Source: Longimicrobiales bacterium (GTDB lineage: Bacteria > Gemmatimonadota > Gemmatimonadetes > Longimicrobiales > Gaopeijiaceae). Taken from it: a stretch of 64,000 nucleotides of DNA. This document shows, piece by piece, positions 44,001 to 52,084 of this stretch. Location: the NCBI GenBank assembly GCA_951828585.1, contig OX639991.1, positions 1,148,576-1,212,575 of the forward strand. The letters run 5' to 3'. Numbering within the stretch: position 1 is the stretch's first letter; the number at the start of each line of letters is the position of its first letter. A model generated the notes under the pieces. It had not been told where the DNA came from and made no database searches. It saw only the letters and a program-made list of their open reading frames with translations. Position numbers and translations under genes: made by a program.

Positions 44001-44421
44001 TGTCGACGAGGAATTCGTCTTCGAGGACCACGCGCGGTTTCTGGCGGATGTGGTGCAGGACGGGGGATTCGCGGGGGTCGGCAGCCACGGGCAGCTGCAG
44101 GGGCTGGGCTTCCACTGGGAGCTGTGGATGGTGGCGTCGGGGGGGATGTCGAACCACGATGCGCTGCGGGCGGCGACGATCTTCGGGGCGAACGGGATTG
44201 GACTGGAGAAGGAGCTGGGGTCGATCGAGGTCGGGAAGCTGGCGGACCTGGTTGTGATGAGTGCGAATCCACTCGAGGATCTGCGGAATACGCTCACGGT
44301 GGAGCTGGTGATGGTGAATGGGCGGCTGTTCGAGGCGGAGACGATGGACGAGGTGTGGCCGCGGCAGCGGGCGCTGGGGTATCGGGGGTTTGTGGTGGAT
44401 GAGCCGGGGGGTGGTCGCTAG
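41047..44421 (+). CDS. Exported WD40-like/amidohydrolase fusion protein
   Basis: 1,124-residue exported protein. It has a signal peptide (GFTATAVFALAASALFAPTT), a long TolB/PD40 beta-propeller (about residues 45-640, many SPDG repeats), an acidic Glu/Ala linker (about 650-690), and a metal-dependent amidohydrolase domain (about 705-1105). Metal-site features are VDTHAHLRPPAG (about residue 761), the likely bridging lysine in TFKMYLSG (about 859), YPAIEHN and GSHGQLQGLGFH. NGIGLEKELGSIEVGKLADL is the family C-terminus. Likely a periplasmic peptidase or cyclic-amide hydrolase. The ATG overlaps the PIN toxin stop. Similar fusions are common in Gemmatimonadota. Confidence 0.93.
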   Translation: MKIRRQGTAGFTATAVFALAASALFAPTTASPQDPPDSLATESLPLEPTRQIRFTTNEGSWISVDISPDGATLVFDLLGDLYTLPVEGGTATPLMTGPAFESQPRYSPDGSEIVFVSDRSGGQNLWVLAADGSDTTQITRGNGNLYTSPEWAPDGEYLVASRTFSPLGGAAKPRLYHRRGGSGVALIGEPDNLKAIGAAFDPTGRYIYLAQGTGDWTYDAMFPKYQLVRYDRETGRRPTVTGRYGSGFRPAVSPDGATLVYATRHEDATGLRARDLATGEERWLVYPIQRDDMESRATLDLLPGYAFTPDGAALVISYGGRLWRLPLDGSDPVEIPFEVDVTIHAGPRLDFDYPVEDSPTFRVRQIRDVVLSPDGSEVAFTALGRLYVMEADGGTPREVGAEVEAALFHPAWSPDGETLAAVSWEEPDGGHLYAIPAEGGRARRVSEMARYLQSPAWSSDGGRIVVLQAPVSGRLMAQGGSPTNIAWYPSGGGSATVVAEALGRSGPHFRAEEPERIYLHSFGSGLISVRWDGTDEKAHLQVTGFSANRGGPPARASSIRMAPVGDQALARVGNDLYVVTVPRVGAEAPTVSVRNLSSAAVPVTRLTEMGGEFPSWSADGGIVAWALGNAYFRYDLDAARAFADSVEAAEASEPDEAAEEEETEETGEAATPEDQEMDDKPAIYRPSEVRVTLDAPRDLPAGHLLLAGARVITMRGDEILPRGDILINGNRIAAVGPSGTLTVPDGTVTRDVSGMTITPGFVDTHAHLRPPAGIHTTQPWGYLANLAFGVTTTRDPQTGVSDVLTYADRVRSGDILGPRIYSTGPGVFGDYQALEGIRDLDHARDILRRYSDYYDTKTFKMYLSGNRQQRQWLVMAARELELMPATEAGLDFQLDLSHAMDGYPAIEHNLPIYPLYRDVVRLFSETKVLNTPTLIVSFGGPMGEIYWFTREDVHGNERLARFTPHATLDRVTRRRAGAAGAVGWAVDEEFVFEDHARFLADVVQDGGFAGVGSHGQLQGLGFHWELWMVASGGMSNHDALRAATIFGANGIGLEKELGSIEVGKLADLVVMSANPLEDLRNTLTVELVMVNGRLFEAETMDEVWPRQRALGYRGFVVDEPGGGR

Positions 44422-44460
44422 CCTCGCCGGTATTCAGGAGCGAAGGGAAAGGAGCAGTTG

Positions 44461-44613
44461 ATGGCGATTTCCAAAGCGGCCCGCGTGGTCCTCATTGTCT
44501 CTGTGTTGGCGCTGAAGGGCTCTGCCGCTACGCTCGGCGTGGCCGGGGTGACGGCCCAGGAAGCTCCGGATTTGTACACCGCCGCGACGCCTCTCTTCCA
44601 TTCATCGACCTAA
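44461..44613 (+). CDS. Small secreted protein with signal peptide
   Basis: A 50-residue frame starting at ATG 44461 with AAAGGAGC seven bases upstream. Residues 1-32 are a classical signal peptide (SKAARVVLIVSVLALKGSAA, cleavage near VTAQ), leaving an 18-residue mature peptide (APDLYTAATPLFHSST). It ends 31 bases before a propeller lipoprotein gene. The ribosome site and signal argue for a gene. It may be a short secreted partner of the propeller, or the truncated start of a longer lost gene. Confidence 0.5.
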   Translation: MAISKAARVVLIVSVLALKGSAATLGVAGVTAQEAPDLYTAATPLFHSST

Positions 44614-44644
44614 GCCTCCACGCAAGCGAAGGAGACTGCCCGAG

Positions 44645-45970
44645 ATGACGCACACACCCCCTACTTCACGCGGGCACACCCGGAACATGGACAGGCCCCG
44701 CCACAAGTCACGACGACGATCGGTATCCCTGTTTAGCACCTTCACCGCCATGCTTGCCACGACCACCCTGGCCTGCGCCGATTCACCAGTCGGCGATAGC
44801 CGGCACGCGCCCGTCAGAGACAGCGCCGGGATCCGCATCGTGGAGAACGCTCCGCCGGACGAGAGCACCCCGCTCTGGTCTCTGGCCGAGACCCCGGATC
44901 TCGTCATTGAGAGCGCGCAAGACGGTGAATTCACGCTCCACCGGGTCAGTCGCGCGCGCTTCCTTTCCGATGACCGAATCGTGGTCCACCAATCGCCCTT
45001 CGAACTCCTCTGGTTCGACGCGACGGGGATGCTCCTCAATCGGAACGGTGGCAGCGGAGACGGCCCCGCCGAGTCCCGGTATGTGGTGCGGGTTGATCTC
45101 CTCGCCGGGGATTCGCTGATGGCGATCAGCAATTGGCCTGGGTCCCTCAAGATCTTCAGCCCCGATGGCGCGTTCGTGCGCACCGTTGCCGCGCCGGTGC
45201 CTCCGAGCGCAGTCTTATTCGGGCGGCTCGGTACTTCGGCTTGGGCGGGAATCTCCTTTGGAGGCGAGTCTCCGCCCGCCCGAACCGAAATGTTCCGCGA
45301 GATCTTTCACGTCGTGCGCTATGGTTCGGATCTTGGTTCGGCCGACACGCTGCTCGCCCTTGGCGCAAACTTGCTCTACGGAGATAGAAACGACTTGGTG
45401 AGTGTCCCCGGTGGTCCGCGCGGGCACTTCGCGCTGCATTCCGGAATCGTCGTCGCGGGGGATAGTGAAACCTACGAGTTGAAGGTGTTCGGTTCCGAGG
45501 GCGAACTACGCCAAATCATTCGGAATTCGATGCCGAATCCGGTCGAAGCCCGGTTGATTGCATCCGCCAGGTCCCGCTCTCGCCCGGCCGGGGCCACCGA
45601 AGAGGGTGGGCCACGTCGTAGCATTGAAGCGCCCGTCATGGAGACCGCACCTGCCTACGATTGGGTCTTCGTGGCGAACGACGGCGGGGTCTGGATTCGC
45701 CGGATCGCCGGGCCCGACGAGGAAACCGTCCGGACGAACATCCTCTACTCGTCGTCTGCCTTCACCTCCACCAGTGGACCACTGTGGGTCGCCGAGGGCC
45801 TGGACGGACAGGAATGGCACGTCTACGACCGACAGGGCATCCTTCGTGCGCGCGCCCTGCTACCGCCCCGGTTTCGCCCCACCGAGATTACGGCCTCGCG
45901 GATCCTCGGCGTTTGGAAGGACGAGCTCGGCGTGGAGTCGATCCGCGTCTTTCGGCTCATTCGATCGTAG
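44645..45970 (+). CDS. Six-bladed beta-propeller lipoprotein
   Basis: 441-residue lipoprotein; GGAG about nine bases before ATG 44645. A basic N-region precedes the signal and lipobox (FTAMLATTTLACAD). Propeller elements: RDSAGIRIVENAPPDESTPL, ARFLSDDRIVVHQSPFELLW, NRNGGSGDGPAESRY (a variant of the GEGPGEF turn) and LKIFSPDGAFVRTVAAPVPP. DWVFVANDGGVWIRRIAGPD is near the end. It is the same subgroup as the 48877 product (shared RDSAGI-IVEN opening). Function unknown. Confidence 0.82.
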   Translation: MTHTPPTSRGHTRNMDRPRHKSRRRSVSLFSTFTAMLATTTLACADSPVGDSRHAPVRDSAGIRIVENAPPDESTPLWSLAETPDLVIESAQDGEFTLHRVSRARFLSDDRIVVHQSPFELLWFDATGMLLNRNGGSGDGPAESRYVVRVDLLAGDSLMAISNWPGSLKIFSPDGAFVRTVAAPVPPSAVLFGRLGTSAWAGISFGGESPPARTEMFREIFHVVRYGSDLGSADTLLALGANLLYGDRNDLVSVPGGPRGHFALHSGIVVAGDSETYELKVFGSEGELRQIIRNSMPNPVEARLIASARSRSRPAGATEEGGPRRSIEAPVMETAPAYDWVFVANDGGVWIRRIAGPDEETVRTNILYSSSAFTSTSGPLWVAEGLDGQEWHVYDRQGILRARALLPPRFRPTEITASRILGVWKDELGVESIRVFRLIRS

Positions 45971-46021
45971 GGACCCGCGGACGAATCCTCGCGGCTCGCG
46001 ATCCACGGAGTCCTGGGGACC

Positions 46022-46462
46022 TCATTCCTGACCGCGCCAACGCGCTGAACGCGGCACCTTCCCCGAGCTTCCCAGCACGACGCATCCAACCCGCGCGATC
46101 CGCGTGAAGTGCGCATTGTGAGTCAGCACGACACCGGACGTTCGCGCAGCACATGCCGCAATCCAGATGTGGTTCGGGGGCAACGGCGTGCCGGCCGTTC
46201 TCAGCTCCGCGACAATCTGCCCGTATTGGCGCGCCACCTCCGGGTCAACGTGGATCGGCTCGACGACCGGGTGCGCCAGGAAGTCTCGGAGACGCGCCTG
46301 GTCCGCCGTGTGCTGGCCGCTCAGAGAAAACCCCGTATGGAGTTCCCCCAGGGCGATCACCGGAAAGCCGACCCAGCTCGCGCCGTCGATCACGGCAACG
46401 GTTTCCGGGTCGCCACGCAGGAAGTGGATGTAGGCCGATGTGTCGAGGCAGTAGCGGCTCAC
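46022..46462 (-). CDS. PIN-domain RNase toxin, VapC type
   Basis: 146-residue VapC-type toxin. Conserved acids: D in SRYCLDTSAYIHFLRGDPE, E in VIALGELHTGFSLSGQ, and a last region PPNHIWIAACAARTSGVVLT where the usual aspartate is replaced by Asn/His (PNHIWIAA rather than NDxWIAA). NAHFTRIARVGCV closes the domain. GTG 46462 overlaps the antitoxin stop (GTGA); GTG 46468 is a second candidate. The change at the third acid may weaken activity. The C-terminus is extended by a basic tail. Confidence 0.88.
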   Translation of the reverse strand: MSRYCLDTSAYIHFLRGDPETVAVIDGASWVGFPVIALGELHTGFSLSGQHTADQARLRDFLAHPVVEPIHVDPEVARQYGQIVAELRTAGTPLPPNHIWIAACAARTSGVVLTHNAHFTRIARVGCVVLGSSGKVPRSARWRGQE

Positions 46463-46704
46463 TTCCACATCCCGGGGTCGATTTCGTCGAATGGAGCGAG
46501 AGCCCTTTTGAAATCCCGGGCGCGTTCGTCGCTCCATCCACCCGCCAGGCGGGCGAGGCCGTTGGAACGGGGGGTCCCGACCCCGAGACCCTGTTTAAGC
46601 AGGTCGATGGCGGTGCGGTTGAGTGACTGGCCGCGCCGTCGCTTTTCCCGGTCAAGGGCTTCGGCCAGATCGGGTGGCACGTTGCGGAGGGTGATTGCTT
46701 TCAT
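46459..46704 (-). CDS. Ribbon-helix-helix antitoxin
   Basis: 81-residue antitoxin with an N-terminal ribbon-helix-helix of the FitA/CopG type (MKAITLRNVPPDLAEALDR then RRGQSLNRTAIDLLKQGLG). The C-terminal helix (LAGGWSDERARDFKRALAPF) should block the PIN toxin. ATG 46704. Its stop overlaps the toxin GTG. Two direct TGATGTCATA repeats lie 27-50 bases upstream and probably bind it. Confidence 0.88.
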   Translation of the reverse strand: MKAITLRNVPPDLAEALDREKRRRGQSLNRTAIDLLKQGLGVGTPRSNGLARLAGGWSDERARDFKRALAPFDEIDPGMWK

Positions 46705-46730
46705 GGTGACTTGATAAGAGTGCAGTCAAC

Positions 46731-46753
46731 TGATGTCATATAGTGATGTCATA
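46731..46753 (-). promoter_or_regulatory. Direct repeat TGATGTCATA, probable operator
   Basis: TGATGTCATA at 46731-46740 and again at 46744-46753, 13 bases apart, upstream of the ribbon-helix-helix antitoxin. Paired short repeats at this spacing are typical binding sites for such antitoxins. Confidence 0.55.
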
Positions 46754-46880
46754 CGAAACGGCGGTCAAGGCCGGTGTTGGGGGTCTACCGACGGGTCCTC
46801 CTGGCGTCACACCCCGTCGTTGCCTTCGCAGCACCAATCCGGTTACCTCTCTCAACCTCCGTCACCATCGGAAGCAACCC

Positions 46881-48101
46881 ATGCACCACAAGACACCCGC
46901 GCTCCTTCTCGCCACCCTGGCCATCTGCGCTTGCGGCGACCGCGCCTATCCCCCCGTCACCGAACTCACCATCGACACCCTCACAGACGGGTCGGTGCTG
47001 GTGGCCAATCCCTCTCATGGCGTCTGGGACGTGAACCCCGGCACGCGCTGGCGCCTTGCCGAAAGCCTGCGGATCGGCACCGCAACCGCAGGCGGCCCCG
47101 ATGCGTTCGGTGACGCCAGGTCGGTCACGCTCGACGAGATGGGGCGCATGTGGACCGTGGACTATCGGGCCAACGAAGTGAGGGTGTTCGACGGCGACGG
47201 GCGGTTCGTGCGAACCATCGGTGGCCGTGGCGAGGGGCCCGGCGAGTTCATGGGGATAGGTCGCGTGCGTCACGGGCCGGACGGCGAGATGTGGGTCGCG
47301 GACAATCGTCTTGACCGCTACGAGATCTTCGACACCGCCGGTACGCGGATCGGGAGACAACGACATCCCACCCGGTTTGGCGGTGGCTGGAGGAACGGGC
47401 TCTATCTCGCAGCTGACTTGATCGAGGATTCGGACCGAGACGTGTACCGGGTCTATCGGCGTGGGGCTACGGGCGGTCTTGAACCCGACGGGCGGGTCTT
47501 TGAGCTGCCGGAAGACCCTCCTTACCCGCCCAGGATCGATTTCACGCAGGGGCGTTCCACCGTGTCCCTGCCGGCGCCGTTTACCCGGAATCGCTCGCGT
47601 GTGACCGGCCCCAGGCTGGATTTGTGGTGGTCGGACGGGTATGACCTCGGTGGCCGCTATGAGATTCTTCATATCGACCTGGAGAGCGGCAGGACGCTAC
47701 GCAGGATACTCCAGCAATACGAGCCCGCCGCCATCACTGAGGCCGTGCGCGTCGCCGCCGTCCAGGCGGAACTGGAACGCGTGCGGCACGACAACAGAAT
47801 CCCGGGAGCCCGGCACCCTCCGCCGGAAGCGATGGATGCGGTGCCCAGGGTCTATCCCCCGTTCGAGAGTTTCCACCTGTCCAGGGACGGCTCGCTCTGG
47901 GTCCGCCGCATCCTCGGGGACGGAGTGGTGGGATTTGATGTGTTCGATAGTGAAGGGCGCTACCTCGGGCAGCCGGAGATGCCCGCCGGGCTGGTCAACA
48001 TGTCGGTGCAGGTCATCACCGGAGACCGGATGTACGTGATCGACTCGGATGAGGTGGGGGTGGATTACGTGGTCCGGCTGGAGATTGTACGGTCGCCGTG
48101 A
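46881..48101 (+). CDS. Six-bladed beta-propeller lipoprotein
   Basis: 406-residue lipoprotein. ATG 46881 (GGAAG upstream) gives a compact signal and lipobox (TPALLLATLAICACGD). Propeller features: LDEMGRMWTVDYRANEVRVF, RTIGGRGEGPGEFMGIGRV (textbook turn), GPDGEMWVADNRLDRYEIFD, FHLSRDGSLWVRRILGDGVV and YVIDSDEVGVDYVVRLEIVR. An in-frame extension back to 46743 crosses the toxin-antitoxin operator region and has no signal, so it is rejected. Function unknown. Confidence 0.85.
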   Translation: MHHKTPALLLATLAICACGDRAYPPVTELTIDTLTDGSVLVANPSHGVWDVNPGTRWRLAESLRIGTATAGGPDAFGDARSVTLDEMGRMWTVDYRANEVRVFDGDGRFVRTIGGRGEGPGEFMGIGRVRHGPDGEMWVADNRLDRYEIFDTAGTRIGRQRHPTRFGGGWRNGLYLAADLIEDSDRDVYRVYRRGATGGLEPDGRVFELPEDPPYPPRIDFTQGRSTVSLPAPFTRNRSRVTGPRLDLWWSDGYDLGGRYEILHIDLESGRTLRRILQQYEPAAITEAVRVAAVQAELERVRHDNRIPGARHPPPEAMDAVPRVYPPFESFHLSRDGSLWVRRILGDGVVGFDVFDSEGRYLGQPEMPAGLVNMSVQVITGDRMYVIDSDEVGVDYVVRLEIVRSP

Positions 48102-48142
48102 GGGCGTCCCCTCATCAAGCGGGAGAATCACCGACCTGACAG

Positions 48143-48739
48143 TCACCCGTCCTCCCCGCAATCCTCCCACTGGAGCAGCTCCGTCCCCACCCCCTCCGGC
48201 CCCTCCAGAAACCGCGACACCGGCGCCGCGTGCTCCGTCAGCCACGCCCGCGTGATCAGCTCCGCTTCGCCCGGCCCGGGGTCTCCCGTCGTCACCGCCA
48301 CGATCTCCACCGCCGCCGCGACCGGCTTCCCCTCTTCCTCCAGCAGTGCCCGGCGCCACCTGAGCCGCGCATAGTTGATCTCCGCGCAGCGCGGCTCCAT
48401 CTCCATCTCCCTGGCCAGCGCCACCACCAGCGTGTCCCACTCGCGACGCGCCCAATCGCCCTCCATCTCGTCCCTGACGTGATCGATGTAGACCAGACGG
48501 GATCCCCGCCGGGGCGGGTTCGCGGTGAAGCCGTAGTGATAGAGGCCGTGCATGAGCACTTCCACGACCCCGGTGTCCGGGACCAGCTCAGCGCCGGGAC
48601 GGGCGCTGGTGAGATCGTCGTAGGTCATGTTGAGGTGAACTCTGCTTGTCGGGAACTCGGCGGATTCCGGGAGCGGGACGGGTGGGTCGCCGCATGCGGT
48701 TGCGAGTGCGAGAAGTAGTGGGATGGAGAATGTCCGCAT
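48143..48739 (-). CDS. Hypothetical lipoprotein
   Basis: 198-residue protein with a signal and lipobox at ATG 48739 (FSIPLLLALATACGDPPVPL). The mature part contains HLNMTYDDLTSARPGAELVP, GVVEVLMHGLYHYGFTANPP and AAAVEIVAVTTGDPGPGEAE. No family recognised. It is transcribed leftward between two propeller genes and converges on the 46881 gene. A surface-exposed lipoprotein role is inferred only from the lipobox. Confidence 0.7.
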   Translation of the reverse strand: MRTFSIPLLLALATACGDPPVPLPESAEFPTSRVHLNMTYDDLTSARPGAELVPDTGVVEVLMHGLYHYGFTANPPRRGSRLVYIDHVRDEMEGDWARREWDTLVVALAREMEMEPRCAEINYARLRWRRALLEEEGKPVAAAVEIVAVTTGDPGPGEAELITRAWLTEHAAPVSRFLEGPEGVGTELLQWEDCGEDG

Positions 48740-48876
48740 TTGTTCTACTGCTTGCTTAGGAATTTCACCGGGTCGTACCTTGGGGATCCAATATCCAATG
48801 TACCGCCCGCACTTCCCGAAAGCGCTGGAAGCCGGGTCGGAGGCGTGTGCGGGGATAGCGACACCTGAGCTGAGCC

Positions 48877-50178
48877 ATGGCCGATGGCGTTTCAATGATG
48901 ATCCGATTGAAATCGTGGACCCCATCCCTTTCCTCGGTGGCTCTGTGCGCTGCCATTGCGGCTTGCGAGGGTATCGAGACCGAAACCCGACCCCCCGCCG
49001 TCACCATCCGCGACTCCGCCGGCATCGAAGTCATCGACAACCACGCCCCTGAATGGGACGAGGGCAGCGCGTGGACGGTTGCCCAGACGCCGGAAATCGT
49101 CATCGGTGGCCAGCACGGCGCGGTCGATGCCGACTCCTCCCATCTGGTTTGGCGCATCGGCGATGTCGTGGCCCTCTCGGACGGCCGGATTGCTCTCCTC
49201 TCCGGGGGCGAGAAAAGGGTGTTCTTGTTCGAGTCCTCGGGAGCGTTTTCGCGATCGATCGGGCGGGTGGGCGAGGGTCCGGGCGAGTTCCGCATCCCTG
49301 AGCACCTTCAGGTCCTCCCGGGCGACACCCTTGTGGTGTGGGATTTCATGTTCGGTCCGGTGGCCTATTTCGATTCCTCCGGCAGGTTCCTGCGGGACTG
49401 GCGCATCGATGTCGAAGCGCTGTTTGCGGCAACGCGGAAGCCGAATCAGATGTCTCCCGAACGAGTGCACCTACCCTTGCCGGACGGGTCATTCATTGTC
49501 GAAGCCTTCTTGGTACCACGTGATTTCATCCCGCCCTTCGGAGAACCCTACCGGGCCCCCGTGGAGTTCTTGAGGATCGACTCCACCTATGCAGCTTATT
49601 CCTTGGACCGGTGGGAGGAGGGGGAAGCCATCTACCTGCAGTCCGGCGGTTTCCCGGGCCTGCCTTTTCCCTTCAGAGTGCAGTTGGCGGCAGGTGGAAC
49701 CCCACTTTCGGTGTACGTCACCAACACCGATCGATACGAAGTTCACCAGTATTCCGGTACCGGCGTGCTACGCAGGATCCTCAGGCGCGCCGCGGATCCG
49801 ATTCCCATCACGTCCGGGGATGTCCAGGAATGGAAGGATGTGCTCGGCGGATCGCGGGACTGGGGGGCTTGGGACCGGGCAATGGCCGAGTTGCCGCCCC
49901 GCGAATTCCGACCGCCGATCATCGGGCTCCTGGTGGATTCCGGGGGCTACTTGTGGGTCAAGGACAAGTACAGCCGGGACCTTGCAAGGAGTGAATGGAG
50001 CGTCTTCGATCCGGCCGGCCGCTGGCTGGGTTCGTTGGAGATTCCGTTGTGGCGCGTGGAGTGGATTGGAGAGGATATGGTCCTCGGGGTCAATCAGGAT
50101 CCGGATACCGGGGTGCAGGTGGTGAAGGGTTATCGGCTGAACCGGCACGGGGGGGTCCATCCTGGCGGGGCGTTGTGA
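48877..50178 (+). CDS. Six-bladed beta-propeller lipoprotein
   Basis: 433-residue lipoprotein. The N-terminus (SLSSVALCAAIAACEG) carries the lipobox. The opening TIRDSAGIEVIDNHAPEWDE matches the 44645 subgroup. Propeller features: VVALSDGRIALLSGGEKRVF, RSIGRVGEGPGEFRIPEHLQ, YFDSSGRFLRDWRIDVEALF and LVDSGGYLWVKDKYSRDL. ATG 48877 or 48895 could start it. The stop codon overlaps an ATG that opens a 56-codon frame running into the 145-bp dispersed repeat. It marks the last chromosomal-type gene before the accessory region. Confidence 0.83.
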   Translation: MADGVSMMIRLKSWTPSLSSVALCAAIAACEGIETETRPPAVTIRDSAGIEVIDNHAPEWDEGSAWTVAQTPEIVIGGQHGAVDADSSHLVWRIGDVVALSDGRIALLSGGEKRVFLFESSGAFSRSIGRVGEGPGEFRIPEHLQVLPGDTLVVWDFMFGPVAYFDSSGRFLRDWRIDVEALFAATRKPNQMSPERVHLPLPDGSFIVEAFLVPRDFIPPFGEPYRAPVEFLRIDSTYAAYSLDRWEEGEAIYLQSGGFPGLPFPFRVQLAAGGTPLSVYVTNTDRYEVHQYSGTGVLRRILRRAADPIPITSGDVQEWKDVLGGSRDWGAWDRAMAELPPREFRPPIIGLLVDSGGYLWVKDKYSRDLARSEWSVFDPAGRWLGSLEIPLWRVEWIGEDMVLGVNQDPDTGVQVVKGYRLNRHGGVHPGGAL

Positions 50179-50217
50179 TGAGTCCGCGCGAGCCACGCCG
50201 CCGGGCGCTGCCGTGTG

Positions 50218-50362
50218 GGCGGATCGCTTACGGTCTGAATCCCGGCAGGAAATCGTCTAAAGTCAACTCGGACTGCACGATCTGCGTTTCCGGCCGTTGT
50301 ACTGGACCCTGCTGGACCGTACCGCGAAAGCGGGAAAAACGGGTTTGAATAGCGGGAGTCCC
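50218..50362 (+). repeat. 145-bp dispersed repeat, copy 1
   Basis: Closely matches 57962-58107. Shared blocks include GGCAGGAAATC, CTAAAGTCAAC, GGACTGCACGATCTGCG, CTGGACCCTGCTGGACCGT, AAAGCGGGAAAA and GCGGGAGT. Identity looks about 80-85%. Both copies lie on the plus strand, 170-230 bases before a defence-like gene. In one frame both encode a Cys-rich peptide (DCTIC...TGPCWTV) ending at the same TGA, but similarity continues past that stop, so a purely coding origin is unlikely. Confidence 0.8.
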
Positions 50363-50530
50363 AAGCCCCCGCCGCCTTTACTCCAACGGGCCCGGAAGCC
50401 CGCCCGTGGGCCTTGCCGAACTACTCACGCGCGCTTGCGCGGAAGGCTGTGGAGGAAGGAAACTGGGACCGGCACGATCAACGCTTGCCTGCCGCGACGA
50501 CGATCTCTTCCGCCGACTGGAGGCCGCATC

Positions 50531-52084
50531 ATAAGCGGACATGACTGGGACGGAGCAAAGATCCAGATCCTCGCCTCCAGCAATTCACAGGGGGTACACA
50601 AGCACCTTCGGATCTTGGAGTCCAACCGCGAGCGAGTCCTTCCGGGCTGGATCTGGGAGCTCCTCCAGAACGCCCGCGATGTCTCGGATGGAAACGCGAG
50701 CCTGATCGCCTCGGTAGAGTGGCGCGGCGACGAGCTGACCTTCCGCCACAACGGACGCGGATTTGAACCTGATGAGATCACGCACCTCATCTACTACGGC
50801 TCGACGAAACTCGAACTCGCCGACCCGATCGGCCAGTTCGGCACGGGATTCCTAGCCACGCACCTGCTGTCTCGTACCATCGATGTGTCCGGGCACCTGA
50901 CGGACGGCCAAACGTTCGCCTTCAGGCTTGACCGGAGCGGCGAGTCGGTGGACGAATTGAAGCATCGCATGGACGCCTCATTCGAGGCGTTCAAGTCCTC
51001 GTTGGCACCAGCCCGCGATGCCGGTGATCCAGGAGTGGCGACCAAGTTTCGGTATCCAATCGACAAGCGCGCTTCGAGAGCCGTGGACCAGGGCGAGCGT
51101 GCCTTGGAGCTTGCCGGACCCTACGTGACCGCTTTCAACCATCAGTTCAAGCGCATCGAGTTCTTGACACAGGAATCCGGAATCGTTCTTGAGCTGAGGA
51201 AACGGCGCGATCTCGCCGAAGTTGGGATCGGCGGCCGCGTCGATCGCCTCGTCCCCATTAGGGAAGTGGAGGTCGAAGTCTCAGCGCGTGCCAGCGCGCC
51301 GCTAACGCGTCGTAGCCATGTCGTGGCGGAACTCGATGGGGTCGCCGTGGCAATCCCCTTCGAGCGCCGGGGCCAGGAGATGGTCCTGGTGGCGCCGACG
51401 TGTGTACCCAAGCTGTTGTTGGGGTTCCCCCTGATCGGAACTGAGGACTTCAGCTTTCCTGTAGTCGTTCACAGCCTCCGGTTCTCACCGACCGAGGAAC
51501 GGGACGGCGTCTACCTCGGACAGAACGACGATCAAGTCAACCAAGAGAATCAGGCGGTCATCGAGCAAGCCTGCGGACTTCTGCTCTCAATCGCTGGGTT
51601 CGCGGCTGAATCGGGCTGGTCGCGCATCCATGTGCTCGCCGAAGTACCGCGTGTCCGTGAAAAGCCGTGGCTGAACAAGGCTTGGCTGCGCGGTCGCCTC
51701 GCGTCGAATCTGGTCGATCAGATCCGCGCAACGCCGTTGGTTCTGAACGAATTGTACCGGCTCTGCGGGGACATCCACTTCCGGATCGGCCAACGCTACC
51801 TGGCCGTCGAGTCCCTGGGCCGGGCCCGTCCCTCGGCAACACCGGCGAAGCCTCAGCCCCCGAAGCCAAGGGCGGAGTCGAAGCCGCCAAGGCCCGCACC
51901 GGACCATCCATGGCGAAAGCACTTCCAGACGAGCGCCCGGATGGCCATGGCACGGCGGAACCGGCGCCTCGCGGAAGAGGCTGCGCGAAGCAATGGACGC
52001 CTTGCGGAGCCGCCGGACGCCGTACCTGCGGGCGTCGCTGAAGGCCGGGAAACTCGCCGGAAACCGGATACGGTACAGGAATGA
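50531..52084 (+). CDS. GHKL (Hsp90-like) ATPase-domain protein, start codon missing, probably truncated
   Basis: About 517 residues. The GHKL fold is shown by WELLQNARDVSDGNASLI (N box), TFRHNGRGFEPDEI (G1) and DPIGQFGTGFLATHLLS (G2), as in sacsin/Hsp90-like ATPases often found in defence loci. GGAGG at 50519-50523 points to codon 50531, which is ATA; no ATG, GTG or TTG is found nearby in frame, so the start is abnormal or mutated. Similarity to an ordinary fold seems to end near IRATPLVLNE. The remaining 110 residues are Pro/Arg-rich, and a better-looking frame (REAMDALRSRRTPYLRASLK) appears near 51980. It may be a decaying gene. Confidence 0.65.
   Translation: MSGHDWDGAKIQILASSNSQGVHKHLRILESNRERVLPGWIWELLQNARDVSDGNASLIASVEWRGDELTFRHNGRGFEPDEITHLIYYGSTKLELADPIGQFGTGFLATHLLSRTIDVSGHLTDGQTFAFRLDRSGESVDELKHRMDASFEAFKSSLAPARDAGDPGVATKFRYPIDKRASRAVDQGERALELAGPYVTAFNHQFKRIEFLTQESGIVLELRKRRDLAEVGIGGRVDRLVPIREVEVEVSARASAPLTRRSHVVAELDGVAVAIPFERRGQEMVLVAPTCVPKLLLGFPLIGTEDFSFPVVVHSLRFSPTEERDGVYLGQNDDQVNQENQAVIEQACGLLLSIAGFAAESGWSRIHVLAEVPRVREKPWLNKAWLRGRLASNLVDQIRATPLVLNELYRLCGDIHFRIGQRYLAVESLGRARPSATPAKPQPPKPRAESKPPRPAPDHPWRKHFQTSARMAMARRNRRLAEEAARSNGRLAEPPDAVPAGVAEGRETRRKPDTVQE

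Noticed and set aside
46743-46880. In-frame N-terminal extension of the propeller lipoprotein at 46881
   Set aside because: It would start inside the antitoxin operator repeat and place 46 residues before a perfect signal peptide; the start at 46881 has its own ribosome site.
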